DNA of 58,304 nt, taken from NCBI GenBank assembly GCA_029945625.1, contig JAQSCW010000003.1, forward strand, positions 1 through 58,304. The letters run 5' to 3'. Under the pieces are notes generated by a model. That model was not told where the DNA came from, did not search any database, and saw only the letters and a program-made list of their open reading frames with translations. Origin of the DNA: a bacterium (GTDB taxonomy: Bacteria > Bacteroidota > Bacteroidia > B-17B0 > Aurantibacillaceae). Below are positions 28,038 to 35,887 of this stretch, piece by piece (within the stretch, counting starts at the first letter, position 1; each line of letters starts with the position of its first letter). The position numbers were made by a program, and so were the translations under genes.

Positions 28038-29096
28038 ATGAGCAAGATCCAACAGTGGCAGATGACAGAATTGAAATCCAATTTTAAATTGGTGGAGACA
28101 GATTTGCCAAGAATAAATGAAAACGAAGCCTTGGTAAAAATTGCCGGCTGCGGTGTATGTCATACCGATTTGAGTTTTTGGCACGACGGGGTGAAGACCA
28201 AAAAAGAAATGCCCTTAACCTTGGGACATGAAATAAGTGGAACAGTTATTGAGGGTCCTCTTCACCTCAAAGGAAAGAATGTGATCATTCCTGCTGTATT
28301 GCCATGTGGGGAATGTGAGTTGTGTAAAAAAGGACGAAGCAATATGTGCCAGAATCAACTCATGCCGGGAAATGATTTTCATGGCGGATTTGCCTCGCAT
28401 ATTGTGGTGCCACATCGTTATTTATGTCCGGTACCCGATTCCTTATTAAAAAAATATTCCCTTGAACAATTGTCGGTGATTGCCGATGCCATTTCAACGC
28501 CGTATCAGGTGATGAAAAAATCGGAACTGGAAAAAGGGGATTTGGCTATTGTGATCGGGGTGGGGGGCGTTGGTGTTTACGGCGCCCTGATCGCCAAAAT
28601 AATGGGAGCAAAAGTATTGGCTATTGATATTAATGACGAGAAGCTAAATCAGGCAAAACAGCATGGTGTAGATGCCACTCTTAATTCAAAGGGACTAGAC
28701 ACGAAAGAGATAAAAAACAAAGTAAGGGAAATAGCAAAAGAATTGGGTGTCTCCAAATACGGTTGGAAATTATTTGAATTTTCGGGAAGCACCGCTGGTC
28801 AAGACCTTGCGTTTAATCTCATCACCTATACATCAACCCTCAGCATTGTTGGGTTTACGATGAATAAACTCGAAGTTCGTTTAAGTAATCTTATGGCTTT
28901 CGATGCCAAATTGATTGGCACCTGGGGATGTAAACCCGAATTATATCCCGAAGTAGTGGGATTGATCGCCGATGGGAAATTGGAGATAAAGGATTTTGTT
29001 CAAACGTTTCCTATGTCGAAAATTAATGAAGTATTTAAGAATACACTTGATCACAAATATGATAAACGCTCAGTGTTAGTGCCAGATTTCAATTAA
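28038..29096 (+). CDS. had: 6-hydroxycyclohex-1-ene-1-carbonyl-CoA dehydrogenase
   Basis: The medium-chain, zinc-dependent alcohol dehydrogenase oxidises 6-hydroxycyclohex-1-ene-1-carbonyl-CoA to the 6-oxo compound with NAD. Motifs: catalytic-zinc GCGVCHTDLSFWHDGVK, GHEISG, structural-zinc CGECELCKKGRSNMC, and nucleotide loop GVGGVGVYG. The residues HDGVKTKKEMPLTLGHE are close to Thauera Had. The frame is open from 27978, but that start would overlap thiolase by 50 bp; the ATG at 28038 gives 352 residues, near the usual ~360, and is chosen here. Confidence 0.9.
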   Translation: MSKIQQWQMTELKSNFKLVETDLPRINENEALVKIAGCGVCHTDLSFWHDGVKTKKEMPLTLGHEISGTVIEGPLHLKGKNVIIPAVLPCGECELCKKGRSNMCQNQLMPGNDFHGGFASHIVVPHRYLCPVPDSLLKKYSLEQLSVIADAISTPYQVMKKSELEKGDLAIVIGVGGVGVYGALIAKIMGAKVLAIDINDEKLNQAKQHGVDATLNSKGLDTKEIKNKVREIAKELGVSKYGWKLFEFSGSTAGQDLAFNLITYTSTLSIVGFTMNKLEVRLSNLMAFDAKLIGTWGCKPELYPEVVGLIADGKLEIKDFVQTFPMSKINEVFKNTLDHKYDKRSVLVPDFN

Positions 29097-29116
29097 TAGT
29101 TAAAAACTAGAATACC

Positions 29117-29962
29117 ATGAAAAAATTATTACTAAGTGTCGCTCTTCTAACAGCATTTAATGTGGCTGTTTTTTCCCAAGATGATGAAGCGGGCTGTAAG
29201 GACCACGCCATGCTCACACGTATGCCCTCCTATTATATTTCGGCATGCTCAAAATCTTTTAATCAATTGGAAATTCCCGTCGGCATGTCCTCGGGAGAGC
29301 AGAACAGGAAGACACTAGAAGGGAATGTTTCGTCAATCGAATACAACCGCAAGGAAGATCAAGAAGGGAAACTTCCCAGCTGGTTCCAGATTATAAAGAA
29401 CTATGAAAATGCCCTGGCAAAAATAGGAGGTAAAAAAGTGTACAGCGATGTACAATCTGCTACATTTCAGATTGTAGGGGCAAGCAAAGATGCCTGGATT
29501 TCGCTCGACTTAAATAGCAGTGATGCCGACGGCGTAAATGTATATTCATTTGTCGCTAAAATAATTGAAATGGAAGCGATGACGCAGGATATTCAGTCGA
29601 CCGAAATATTTCAAAAACTGAGCGCCGAAGGTCATATTGCCTTGTATATCAATTTTGAAACAGGGAAATCGGACATTAAACCTGAATCGCAAAAAGTAAT
29701 TGATGAAATGGCAGAAATGCTTAATAATAATGCCACGCTAAAGGTGAGCATTGAAGGGCATACGGATAATGTGGGGACAACGGCGAATAATAAAACATTA
29801 TCCGAATCGCGGGCAAGGGCGGTGATGAATGCTTTGATCGCAAAGGGTATCGACAAAGGCAGACTCAGTTCAAAAGGCTGGGGACAAGAGAAGCCGGTGG
29901 CAGACAATATAACAGATGAAGGAAAAGCAAAAAATCGTCGCGTTGAAATTGTAAAAATGTAA
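29117..29962 (+). CDS. OmpA-family outer-membrane/peptidoglycan-binding protein
   Basis: 281 residues with signal peptide (MKKLLLSVALLTAFNVAVFS, cut near residue 20). After a region of unknown fold (about 25-165) comes an OmpA C-terminal domain: INFETGKSDIKPESQKVID, IEGHTDNVG, LSESRARAVMNALI and KGWGQEKPVADN ending NRRVEIVKM. That domain binds peptidoglycan. Its place between had and oah, on the same strand with short gaps, is odd for a soluble CoA pathway. It may be a passenger or may assist uptake of aromatic acids. Confidence 0.9.
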   Translation: MKKLLLSVALLTAFNVAVFSQDDEAGCKDHAMLTRMPSYYISACSKSFNQLEIPVGMSSGEQNRKTLEGNVSSIEYNRKEDQEGKLPSWFQIIKNYENALAKIGGKKVYSDVQSATFQIVGASKDAWISLDLNSSDADGVNVYSFVAKIIEMEAMTQDIQSTEIFQKLSAEGHIALYINFETGKSDIKPESQKVIDEMAEMLNNNATLKVSIEGHTDNVGTTANNKTLSESRARAVMNALIAKGIDKGRLSSKGWGQEKPVADNITDEGKAKNRRVEIVKM

Positions 29963-30010
29963 GGATTAATTGAGGGCAAAAAAAAATTAGAAATAAACAA
30001 AACTCCGAAT

Positions 30011-31117
30011 ATGAAAGAACTAAAAGATCACAATCTCACACAACACACGTATACCGACATTCTTTTTGAAAAGCGTCCCTGTTTAAATACAAATGGCGAA
30101 GTGGTAAAAGACCTCTTCAATGCATGGATTATCCTCAACAATCCGAAGCAATACAATTCTTATACCACTACCGCGGTGAAAGAAATCATCATGGCCTTTG
30201 GCGAGGCTTCCAATGACCGTAGCGTGGTAGCAGTTGTTTTCACGGGCGCTGAAGATAAAGCGTTTTGCACCGGTGGAAACACCAAAGAATACGCCGAATA
30301 TTATTCGGGAAATCCTCAAGAGTATTCTCAATACATGCGTTTGTTTAACGACATGGTGAGCGCCATTTTAAAATGTGAAAAACCTGTTATTTGTCGGGTT
30401 AATGGCATGCGTATTGGAGGCGGACAAGAAATTGGAATGGCCTGTGATTTCACAATTGCATCTGATCTTGCACGCTTTGGGCAAGCCGGACCAAAACATG
30501 GAAGTGCGGCCATTGGCGGATCAACCGATTTTCTGCATTTGTTTGTGGGAATTGAACGAGCCATGAATTCACTTACCCTGTGTGAGCCATGGACAGCCCA
30601 TCAGGCACTACAGGTGGGTTTAATCACCGACATTGCGCCCGCATTAAAAGTGGACGGAAAATACGTTGCAAATCCATTAGTAAATATTACACATTATGCC
30701 GACGACTATGGCAGAATCATTTACGGGTCGATGAAGACTGGAACTGAGCTGGCCAGAGGAAAGGAACTCATGGCGAAAGGAGAAGTGGATCTGTCGAAAT
30801 TGGATGAGTTGACGAATAAATTGATTGCAAAATTAGTATACACGTTCCCAAATTGTTTGTCGAAGACGCTTACTGAAGTACGGAAGAAAAAGTTGGAGCA
30901 TTGGGATAAGAATAAAGAAAGTAACCGTGAATGGCTGGCATTAAACATGATGTCGGAGGGAAAAGCCGGATTCAGAGCCTTTAACGATGGACCAAAAAAC
31001 GACAGAGAGATTAACTTTATTAAACTCCGTCAATTGTTGGCGGAAGGAAAAGAATGGAACGAAGATTTGCACAAAGCAATTTCACCTCAATTTCAAAACA
31101 CTGAAACTTTACACTAA
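30011..31117 (+). CDS. oah: 6-oxocyclohex-1-ene-1-carbonyl-CoA hydrolase (ring opening)
   Basis: 368 residues, crotonase superfamily. This is the BamA/Oah enzyme that opens the ring to 3-hydroxypimelyl-CoA, widely used as a marker of anaerobic aromatic degradation. Signatures: NNPKQYNSYTTTAVKEI, FTGAEDKAFCTGGNTKEYAEYY, RIGGGQEIGMACDFTIASD, and GPKHGSAAIGGSTDFL. The length fits the ~377-residue Thauera protein. Its stop overlaps the dch start by one base (TAATG), indicating translational coupling. Confidence 0.96.
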   Translation: MKELKDHNLTQHTYTDILFEKRPCLNTNGEVVKDLFNAWIILNNPKQYNSYTTTAVKEIIMAFGEASNDRSVVAVVFTGAEDKAFCTGGNTKEYAEYYSGNPQEYSQYMRLFNDMVSAILKCEKPVICRVNGMRIGGGQEIGMACDFTIASDLARFGQAGPKHGSAAIGGSTDFLHLFVGIERAMNSLTLCEPWTAHQALQVGLITDIAPALKVDGKYVANPLVNITHYADDYGRIIYGSMKTGTELARGKELMAKGEVDLSKLDELTNKLIAKLVYTFPNCLSKTLTEVRKKKLEHWDKNKESNREWLALNMMSEGKAGFRAFNDGPKNDREINFIKLRQLLAEGKEWNEDLHKAISPQFQNTETLH

Positions 31118-31890
31118 TGGAAAAGATAAAGATAGAATACCAGCACGATGCCACAGTGGCTCGCATTATTTTGGATGATGGAAAAGGAAATGTACTAAAT
31201 AGCCAAATGATGGAAGAACTTCAAAGTCTTCTTGATTCGTTTAAACTGCAAAATAAATTGAAGCTGATCACCTTTGAAGGCGAAGGAAAACATTTTTCTT
31301 TTGGAGCAAGTGTAGAAGAACATCAGCGCGATATGGCAGCCGTGATGTTGCGCGATTTTCATAAATTATTTTTCACCATTCGCGACCTCGCCATTCCCAC
31401 TCTCGCAAAAATATCGGGACAATGTTTGGGAGGAGGTTTGGAATTGGCGCTGATCTGCAATTTTTTGTTTGCCGATAAAACCGCCAAACTGGGACAGCCC
31501 GAAATTTGTTTAGGAGTGTTTCCTCCGCCGGCGTCCATTATTCTTCCTTTAAAGATTGGGTTTGCCCGAGCTGAAGAACTTTTGATTACAGGCAGTTCCA
31601 TCACTGCGGAAGTGGCATTTGAAATAGGTTTAGTAAACAAGATCTTTGACGATAAACATGTATTGGCTTGCGAAACTGATATTTGGATTGAACAGAATAT
31701 TCTGCCCAAAAGTGCTTCTTCACTAAGATACAGCGTAAAGGCAGCGAGGGTGCAATTTAATCACATTCTCACTAACTTTTTACCGCAGCTTGAAAATCTC
31801 TATGTGAATCAGTTAATGGCCACAAAAGATGCAAACGAAGGGATTCATTCCTTTCTTGAAAAAAGGTTGCCTGTTTGGGAAAATTGTTAA
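31117..31890 (+). CDS. dch: Cyclohexa-1,5-diene-1-carbonyl-CoA hydratase
   Basis: 257 residues, crotonase fold, the length of Thauera Dch (258). It hydrates the dienoyl-CoA made by BcrCBAD to 6-hydroxycyclohex-1-ene-1-carbonyl-CoA. Visible: LDDGKGNVLNSQMMEEL, the oxyanion-hole FGASVEEHQ (in place of the G-A-D of common hydratases) and GQCLGGGLELALICNFLFAD, then KLGQPEICLGVFPPPAS. FSFGASVEEH and FPPPAS are features I associate with Dch. One-base overlap with oah. Confidence 0.92.
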   Translation: MEKIKIEYQHDATVARIILDDGKGNVLNSQMMEELQSLLDSFKLQNKLKLITFEGEGKHFSFGASVEEHQRDMAAVMLRDFHKLFFTIRDLAIPTLAKISGQCLGGGLELALICNFLFADKTAKLGQPEICLGVFPPPASIILPLKIGFARAEELLITGSSITAEVAFEIGLVNKIFDDKHVLACETDIWIEQNILPKSASSLRYSVKAARVQFNHILTNFLPQLENLYVNQLMATKDANEGIHSFLEKRLPVWENC

Positions 31891-31911
31891 ACATAAAAAA
31901 TTGGAAGGCAT

Positions 31912-33909
31912 ATGAAAAAGATAAGCACAGTAGGAGTAGTTGGAGCCGGCACCATGGGCTCCGGTTTGGCACAAAAATTCTCACAGGAAGGATTTGAGGT
32001 AATTTTGGCGGACCGTTCGATTGAATTTGTGAACAAGGGTTTGGCGGGCATTAAAAAAGTTTTGAACGAAGGTCTTGAGAAAAAAGTATTTACACAGGGG
32101 CAAGTGGAAGAATATCTGCTAAACATAAAGGGAACTGATAGCTTGGAGGATCTTGCCGATTGTGATATTGTTATAGAAGCCATCTTCGAAGATTTTAAAG
32201 CGAAAGAAGATCTGTTCAAACAATTGTGTGAGATTGTTCCCGACGATACAATTTTGGCCACCAATACTTCTTCTTTTTCAGTGTCGGAATTGGCGTCGGC
32301 CATTACTAATCCGGCCAGGTTTATTGGAGTACATTATTTTTATCACGCTGCAAAAAACCGTTTGGTAGAAATTATTCCCGGTTCAAAAACCTCTTCCGAA
32401 ACCACACGCGCGGTGTATCGTTTCGCAATTCAGTCGGGTAAAGACCCAATCTTCACAGAAGATGCTTACGGATTCGCCATCAATCGCTTTTTTGTACCCT
32501 GGTTAAATGAGGCTTGTCGTTTGTTGCATGAAGAAAAAGGAAGTATAGGAATGATTGATGCCGTTTGTATGAAAACCTTTGGTATTGGTATGGGGCCCTT
32601 TGCCTTAATGAATGCCACCGGCGTGCCAATTGCCATGCATTCTCAAAAGACGCTTGAAATTTATGGTCCCGCTTATAAAGTTTCCTCTTTGCTTGAGCAC
32701 AAGGCCGAAAGTAAAACCAACTGGGAAATTAATGGTAGCGAAACTGTCCCAACAGAACAAGATGTAAAAGAAATAAACGAACGAATGCTGGGCTGTACAT
32801 TTTTTGTATGTTCTCAAATTTTGGAAGAAGATGTGTGCAGCGCCACCGATCTTAATAAAGGTGCAAAAATTGGTTTAAAATGGCGCAAGGGTCCTGTTGA
32901 CCTAATGCTTCAGTATGGGGAAACAGAAGTTAAGCGTTTAGTGGCCAATTATGTGGACTTGTATCAGGAATCCCTTCCCGATGGAATTCAAAAAAAATAT
33001 TGGGAACTTGAATTTGTGAGTTATTCTAAAATGAAGAACAGGGCCACCATTACCATGAACCGTCCTGAAGATCTGAATGCTTTGAATGAAGATGTGATGA
33101 AACAATTGGATCTGCAATTCTCCAAAGCAGAAGAAGATCCCGATATCGATACCATTTTTATTACCGGATCAGGAAAGGCATTTATTGCCGGCGCAGATAT
33201 TCGCTTTTTTGTGAAGAACATGAAGAGCCATACGATTTCCAACATCGTTAATTTCACAAAATACGGACAAACCGTATTTGAGAAGATTGATAAATCGCAG
33301 AAAAAAGTTATTGCTTTATTAAACGGCTTAGCGCTGGGAGGAGGACTGGAGTTGGCTTTGTGTGCGGACCATATTTTTGCTTTGTCCAAAGTAAATTTGG
33401 CTTTTCCTGAAACAGGTATTGGTATTTATCCAGGTTTGGGAGGTACTCAAAGAACTTCGTTACGTATAGGAAAAGGATTGGCAAAGTACCTTGTTCTCAC
33501 AGGAAAATCACTTAGCGCAAAAGAAGCCGAAGAAATTGGTCTGCTTGACAAAGTGATTAGCAGCGATGAATATTTTGAAATTCTGGAAGGCGGAAAATTG
33601 CCGGAGCTCAGTAAAAAAACCTGTTCGGGTAAATGGTTGGCCTATGCCGACTTTTATCAAAAGAACAAACTCGATTCTATTTTTGAAGGCAATTATGAAC
33701 TAGCAGGTTTGGAAAAGGAAGAACTCGAAAAGTTAAGGAAGAGCATGAGTTTTAAAGCGCCTGTTGCGATGCATTTTGCCGAAGAGCTGATCGACAATGC
33801 CAGGGGTCCGGCTTCAGAGCTTGAGAAGTTAACGGCGGTCTTCAGCACCGAAGATGCTATGGCAGGATTAAGTTCAATAGGGCAGAAAGTGACGTATCAG
33901 GGTAAATGA
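31912..33909 (+). CDS. 3-hydroxyacyl-CoA dehydrogenase / enoyl-CoA hydratase fusion
   Basis: 665 residues. The dehydrogenase comes first (VGVVGAGTMGSGLAQKF, ATNTSSFSVSEL, GVHYFYHA, NRFFVPWLNEA, about 5-385) and a crotonase domain second (about 385-655: RATITMNRPEDLNALN, GKAFIAGADIRFFVKN, ALGGGLELALCADHIFAL, GIYPGLGGTQR). This order is the reverse of FadB and matches archaeal and some anaerobe enzymes. The catalytic Glu in PGLGGTQR/ETGIG context appears kept. It would process 3-hydroxypimelyl-CoA and shorter intermediates. Last gene of the operon. Confidence 0.92.
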   Translation: MKKISTVGVVGAGTMGSGLAQKFSQEGFEVILADRSIEFVNKGLAGIKKVLNEGLEKKVFTQGQVEEYLLNIKGTDSLEDLADCDIVIEAIFEDFKAKEDLFKQLCEIVPDDTILATNTSSFSVSELASAITNPARFIGVHYFYHAAKNRLVEIIPGSKTSSETTRAVYRFAIQSGKDPIFTEDAYGFAINRFFVPWLNEACRLLHEEKGSIGMIDAVCMKTFGIGMGPFALMNATGVPIAMHSQKTLEIYGPAYKVSSLLEHKAESKTNWEINGSETVPTEQDVKEINERMLGCTFFVCSQILEEDVCSATDLNKGAKIGLKWRKGPVDLMLQYGETEVKRLVANYVDLYQESLPDGIQKKYWELEFVSYSKMKNRATITMNRPEDLNALNEDVMKQLDLQFSKAEEDPDIDTIFITGSGKAFIAGADIRFFVKNMKSHTISNIVNFTKYGQTVFEKIDKSQKKVIALLNGLALGGGLELALCADHIFALSKVNLAFPETGIGIYPGLGGTQRTSLRIGKGLAKYLVLTGKSLSAKEAEEIGLLDKVISSDEYFEILEGGKLPELSKKTCSGKWLAYADFYQKNKLDSIFEGNYELAGLEKEELEKLRKSMSFKAPVAMHFAEELIDNARGPASELEKLTAVFSTEDAMAGLSSIGQKVTYQGK

Positions 33910-34055
33910 GGTTTCGGAATTTACATCGATAGATTTTTTCACCACATTTGTTTTGATAAGTACGTTTAGCGAAACAACTTATTTTTTTGAATTCCATGAG
34001 AAAAATCTAGTGCAAACATTCTGATTAAAGAGGCGGCACAGATTTCACAAAGTGA

Positions 34056-34102
34056 TTTTGTTCTTCTTCGTGCCCTTTGTGTAAACCTTTGTGTCCTTTG
34101 TG
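34056..34102 (+). repeat. Direct repeat copy A (CTTTGTG-rich)
   Basis: About 47 bp (TTTTGTTCTTCTTCG... to ...GTCCTTTGTG), nearly identical to copy B 184 bp downstream. A diverged copy in the opposite orientation lies at about 34176-34230 (GGGCACAAAGGACACAGAG...). The CACAAAGG-type units look like a dispersed intergenic repeat. Confidence 0.8.
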
Positions 34103-34175
34103 GTTAAAGGGGCAGAAACCAAAGAGGCAGAAAACCCGCCCGGCCAGAACAAAAATCATTTTATGCCGTTCGGAC

Positions 34176-34230
34176 GGGCACAAAGGACACAGAGGAAGGC
34201 ACGGAGACCACAAAGAGAAACAAAATGATC
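34176..34230 (-). repeat. Inverted, diverged copy of the CTTTGTG repeat
   Basis: GGGCACAAAGGACACAGAGG followed by CACGGAGACCACAAAGAG reads, on the minus strand, as a degenerate version of copies A and B. With copy A it could form a large hairpin between the two convergent operons. Confidence 0.65.
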
Positions 34231-34239
34231 ATGGATGGT

Positions 34240-34286
34240 TTTTGTTCTTCTTCGTGCCCTTTGTGTAAACCTTTGTGTCCTTAGTG
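34240..34286 (+). repeat. Direct repeat copy B (CTTTGTG-rich)
   Basis: Same sequence as copy A except for one or two changes near the end (TCCTTAGTG for TCCTTTGTG). Confidence 0.8.
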
Positions 34287-34367
34287 CCCGCCTGAACGAC
34301 TAAATGTATTCAATAGGTCGGGCAGGCCCGCCCTGAACCACCAAATTTACTCAATAGGTCGGGCAGG
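34287..34367 (+). repeat. Imperfect 40-41 bp tandem duplication
   Basis: Two adjacent units, 34287-34326 and 34327-34367, both begin CCCGCC, contain CTGAAC and end TCAATAGGTCGGGCAGG. GC-rich ends flank an AT-rich core in each. Confidence 0.75.
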
Positions 34368-34402
34368 GTTAAAGAAGTGGTAGTAACTTATTCGAACCTC
34401 TA

Positions 34403-34957
34403 TTATGTTGTCATCATCTGCAAGGCTCTTTGCAATTCTCCGGGAATTTTCTCAAGTTCCTTTTTTGCTTCTTCTCCCAAAGCACGGTCAACGTCTTTAA
34501 ATCTAAAGTAGAGTTTTTCTAATTCAACGTCGCTGAACAAGGTATCGGCCATGATAAAAAATTCATCATCCTCCACCGCAATGTGATCTAATAATTGATG
34601 AATATATTTTTCAATTAAGAGTTGTGATTTTTTAAACTCCTTTTCCTCCAAGCGCTCAGCAATCTCGCGGGCATATTCCCTGAAGGCTACATGGTGATCT
34701 TCCAGTTCGTCGATGATCTCGCTCAACATAAAATCAGGATGATTGCGCATTTCCTGAAATAAAATACTCTCTTCCTTAAAATGGTGGTAACGATCGCTGT
34801 ATTCTCTAAAAAAGTGAAGAAGTTGTTTCACCATTCCTGCATATTTCTCCGCATCTTTTTCCCATAAACCATCCATGGCCAATATGATACTTTCCGTTTG
34901 AACAATAATCTTATGTTCGTTTTTGAGTAATTGGGAGGGGTCGTTTTCCTGGATCAT
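34403..34957 (-). CDS. Hemerythrin HHE-domain protein
   Basis: 184 residues, predicted all-helical. His and acidic residues typical of a di-iron hemerythrin site appear in KNEHKII (about 12-18), RYHHFKEESILF (about 56-67), DELEDHHVAFREYA (about 83-96) and LLDHIAVEDDEFF (about 120-132). Such proteins bind oxygen or nitric oxide or store iron. The start overlaps the hcrB stop by 4 bp, so it is the last gene of the HCR operon. A role in protecting or sensing oxygen for these oxygen-sensitive enzymes is inferred. Confidence 0.85.
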   Translation of the reverse strand: MIQENDPSQLLKNEHKIIVQTESIILAMDGLWEKDAEKYAGMVKQLLHFFREYSDRYHHFKEESILFQEMRNHPDFMLSEIIDELEDHHVAFREYAREIAERLEEKEFKKSQLLIEKYIHQLLDHIAVEDDEFFIMADTLFSDVELEKLYFRFKDVDRALGEEAKKELEKIPGELQRALQMMTT

Positions 34958-35886
34958 GTTTCTATGTGTTTAAAACAATTGGTTAAAAATACGCGGATCA
35001 TTTCGCGCCGGTAGGACCTTGAGAACATATCATTTTCAACCGCTCTGCCTTTTTTTAGCGCGGTTTTTATTAGTTCTTCTTTGTCATCGTCTCGCTTTGC
35101 ATCAATAACAATGGGTTTGGGATCGATGCCACCCAACACAATTCGCAACCGGTCATGATCGTTCAAACAAACAGCTGTGGTGAGAGAAGTGAATTCCAGT
35201 GATTCTCTCAGCCGCAATTTCTTAAAGGCATATTTAAAATTCTGGTAAAGAGGCAAACGAATTTCAGCTAATATTGTAGAATTATCAATCGTCTTTGGTT
35301 TCACACCATCACCTGAGTAAAGATCCTCCAGCGGAATGAGGCGCTCTCCTTCAGTTGATAACAATTTTACCTGCGCATGCATGCTGATGAGCGCCGGAGC
35401 AGTATCAGATGCAAATTCCGAAAAACAGGCTTTTTTTCCACCAGTGGCTATACAAACGTTTCCGCTGCATTTGAGGCAATATCCCACTGCTTCGCGCCAC
35501 CATTCACTTTGGTTAAAATAGATGCATCGGTTCTCACACAAGATGTTACCACCCAGTGTAGCTGTTCTTCTAATCAGGGGTGATCCCACCGAATGAGCAG
35601 CCTCCAACAAAAGTGGAAATTCCTTTTGAATCACCTCCGAATGTTTCAGTTCATCAAGTGTGCTGAGTGCTCCAATGCGGAGGTAATTGTTTTCCACGTA
35701 AATGCCCTTCAATTCTTTGATTCGGGTGATGTCGATAAAATGAAGGGTGGTATCATTCCCCTGAAATTTATTTACCATCATATCAGTACCTCCTGCAATA
35801 AAACGGCACTTTGTGGAATGTCCCGATGCCTGATGCATTGCTTCTTCGAGGGTAAATACACGGGTATATGTTTGTTCTTGAACCAT
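34954..35886 (-). CDS. hcrB: 4-hydroxybenzoyl-CoA reductase, beta (FAD and [4Fe-4S]) subunit
   Basis: 310 residues, FAD-binding subunit of the xanthine-oxidase family. FIAGGTDMMVNK and TATLGGNILCENR are FAD contacts. A ~40-residue insertion holds Cys121, Cys137, Cys145 and Cys154 (CIYFNQSEWW, GYCLKCSGNVC, GGKKACF). The spacing 16-8-9 is the one I recall for the extra [4Fe-4S] ligands of Thauera HcrB; ordinary xanthine dehydrogenases lack this loop. It therefore identifies the operon as 4-hydroxybenzoyl-CoA reductase, which removes the para hydroxyl to give benzoyl-CoA. One base separates it from the fused catalytic gene. Confidence 0.93.
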   Translation of the reverse strand: MVQEQTYTRVFTLEEAMHQASGHSTKCRFIAGGTDMMVNKFQGNDTTLHFIDITRIKELKGIYVENNYLRIGALSTLDELKHSEVIQKEFPLLLEAAHSVGSPLIRRTATLGGNILCENRCIYFNQSEWWREAVGYCLKCSGNVCIATGGKKACFSEFASDTAPALISMHAQVKLLSTEGERLIPLEDLYSGDGVKPKTIDNSTILAEIRLPLYQNFKYAFKKLRLRESLEFTSLTTAVCLNDHDRLRIVLGGIDPKPIVIDAKRDDDKEELIKTALKKGRAVENDMFSRSYRREMIRVFLTNCFKHIET

Positions 35887-35887
35887 G

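Larger units (their letters stand above)
33910..34402. other. Intergenic region rich in direct, inverted and tandem repeats
   Basis: 493 bp between the convergent bcr and HCR operons, without a gene. Its middle and right parts are made of the repeats listed separately. The small open frames inside it are low-complexity readings of those repeats. Confidence 0.8.
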
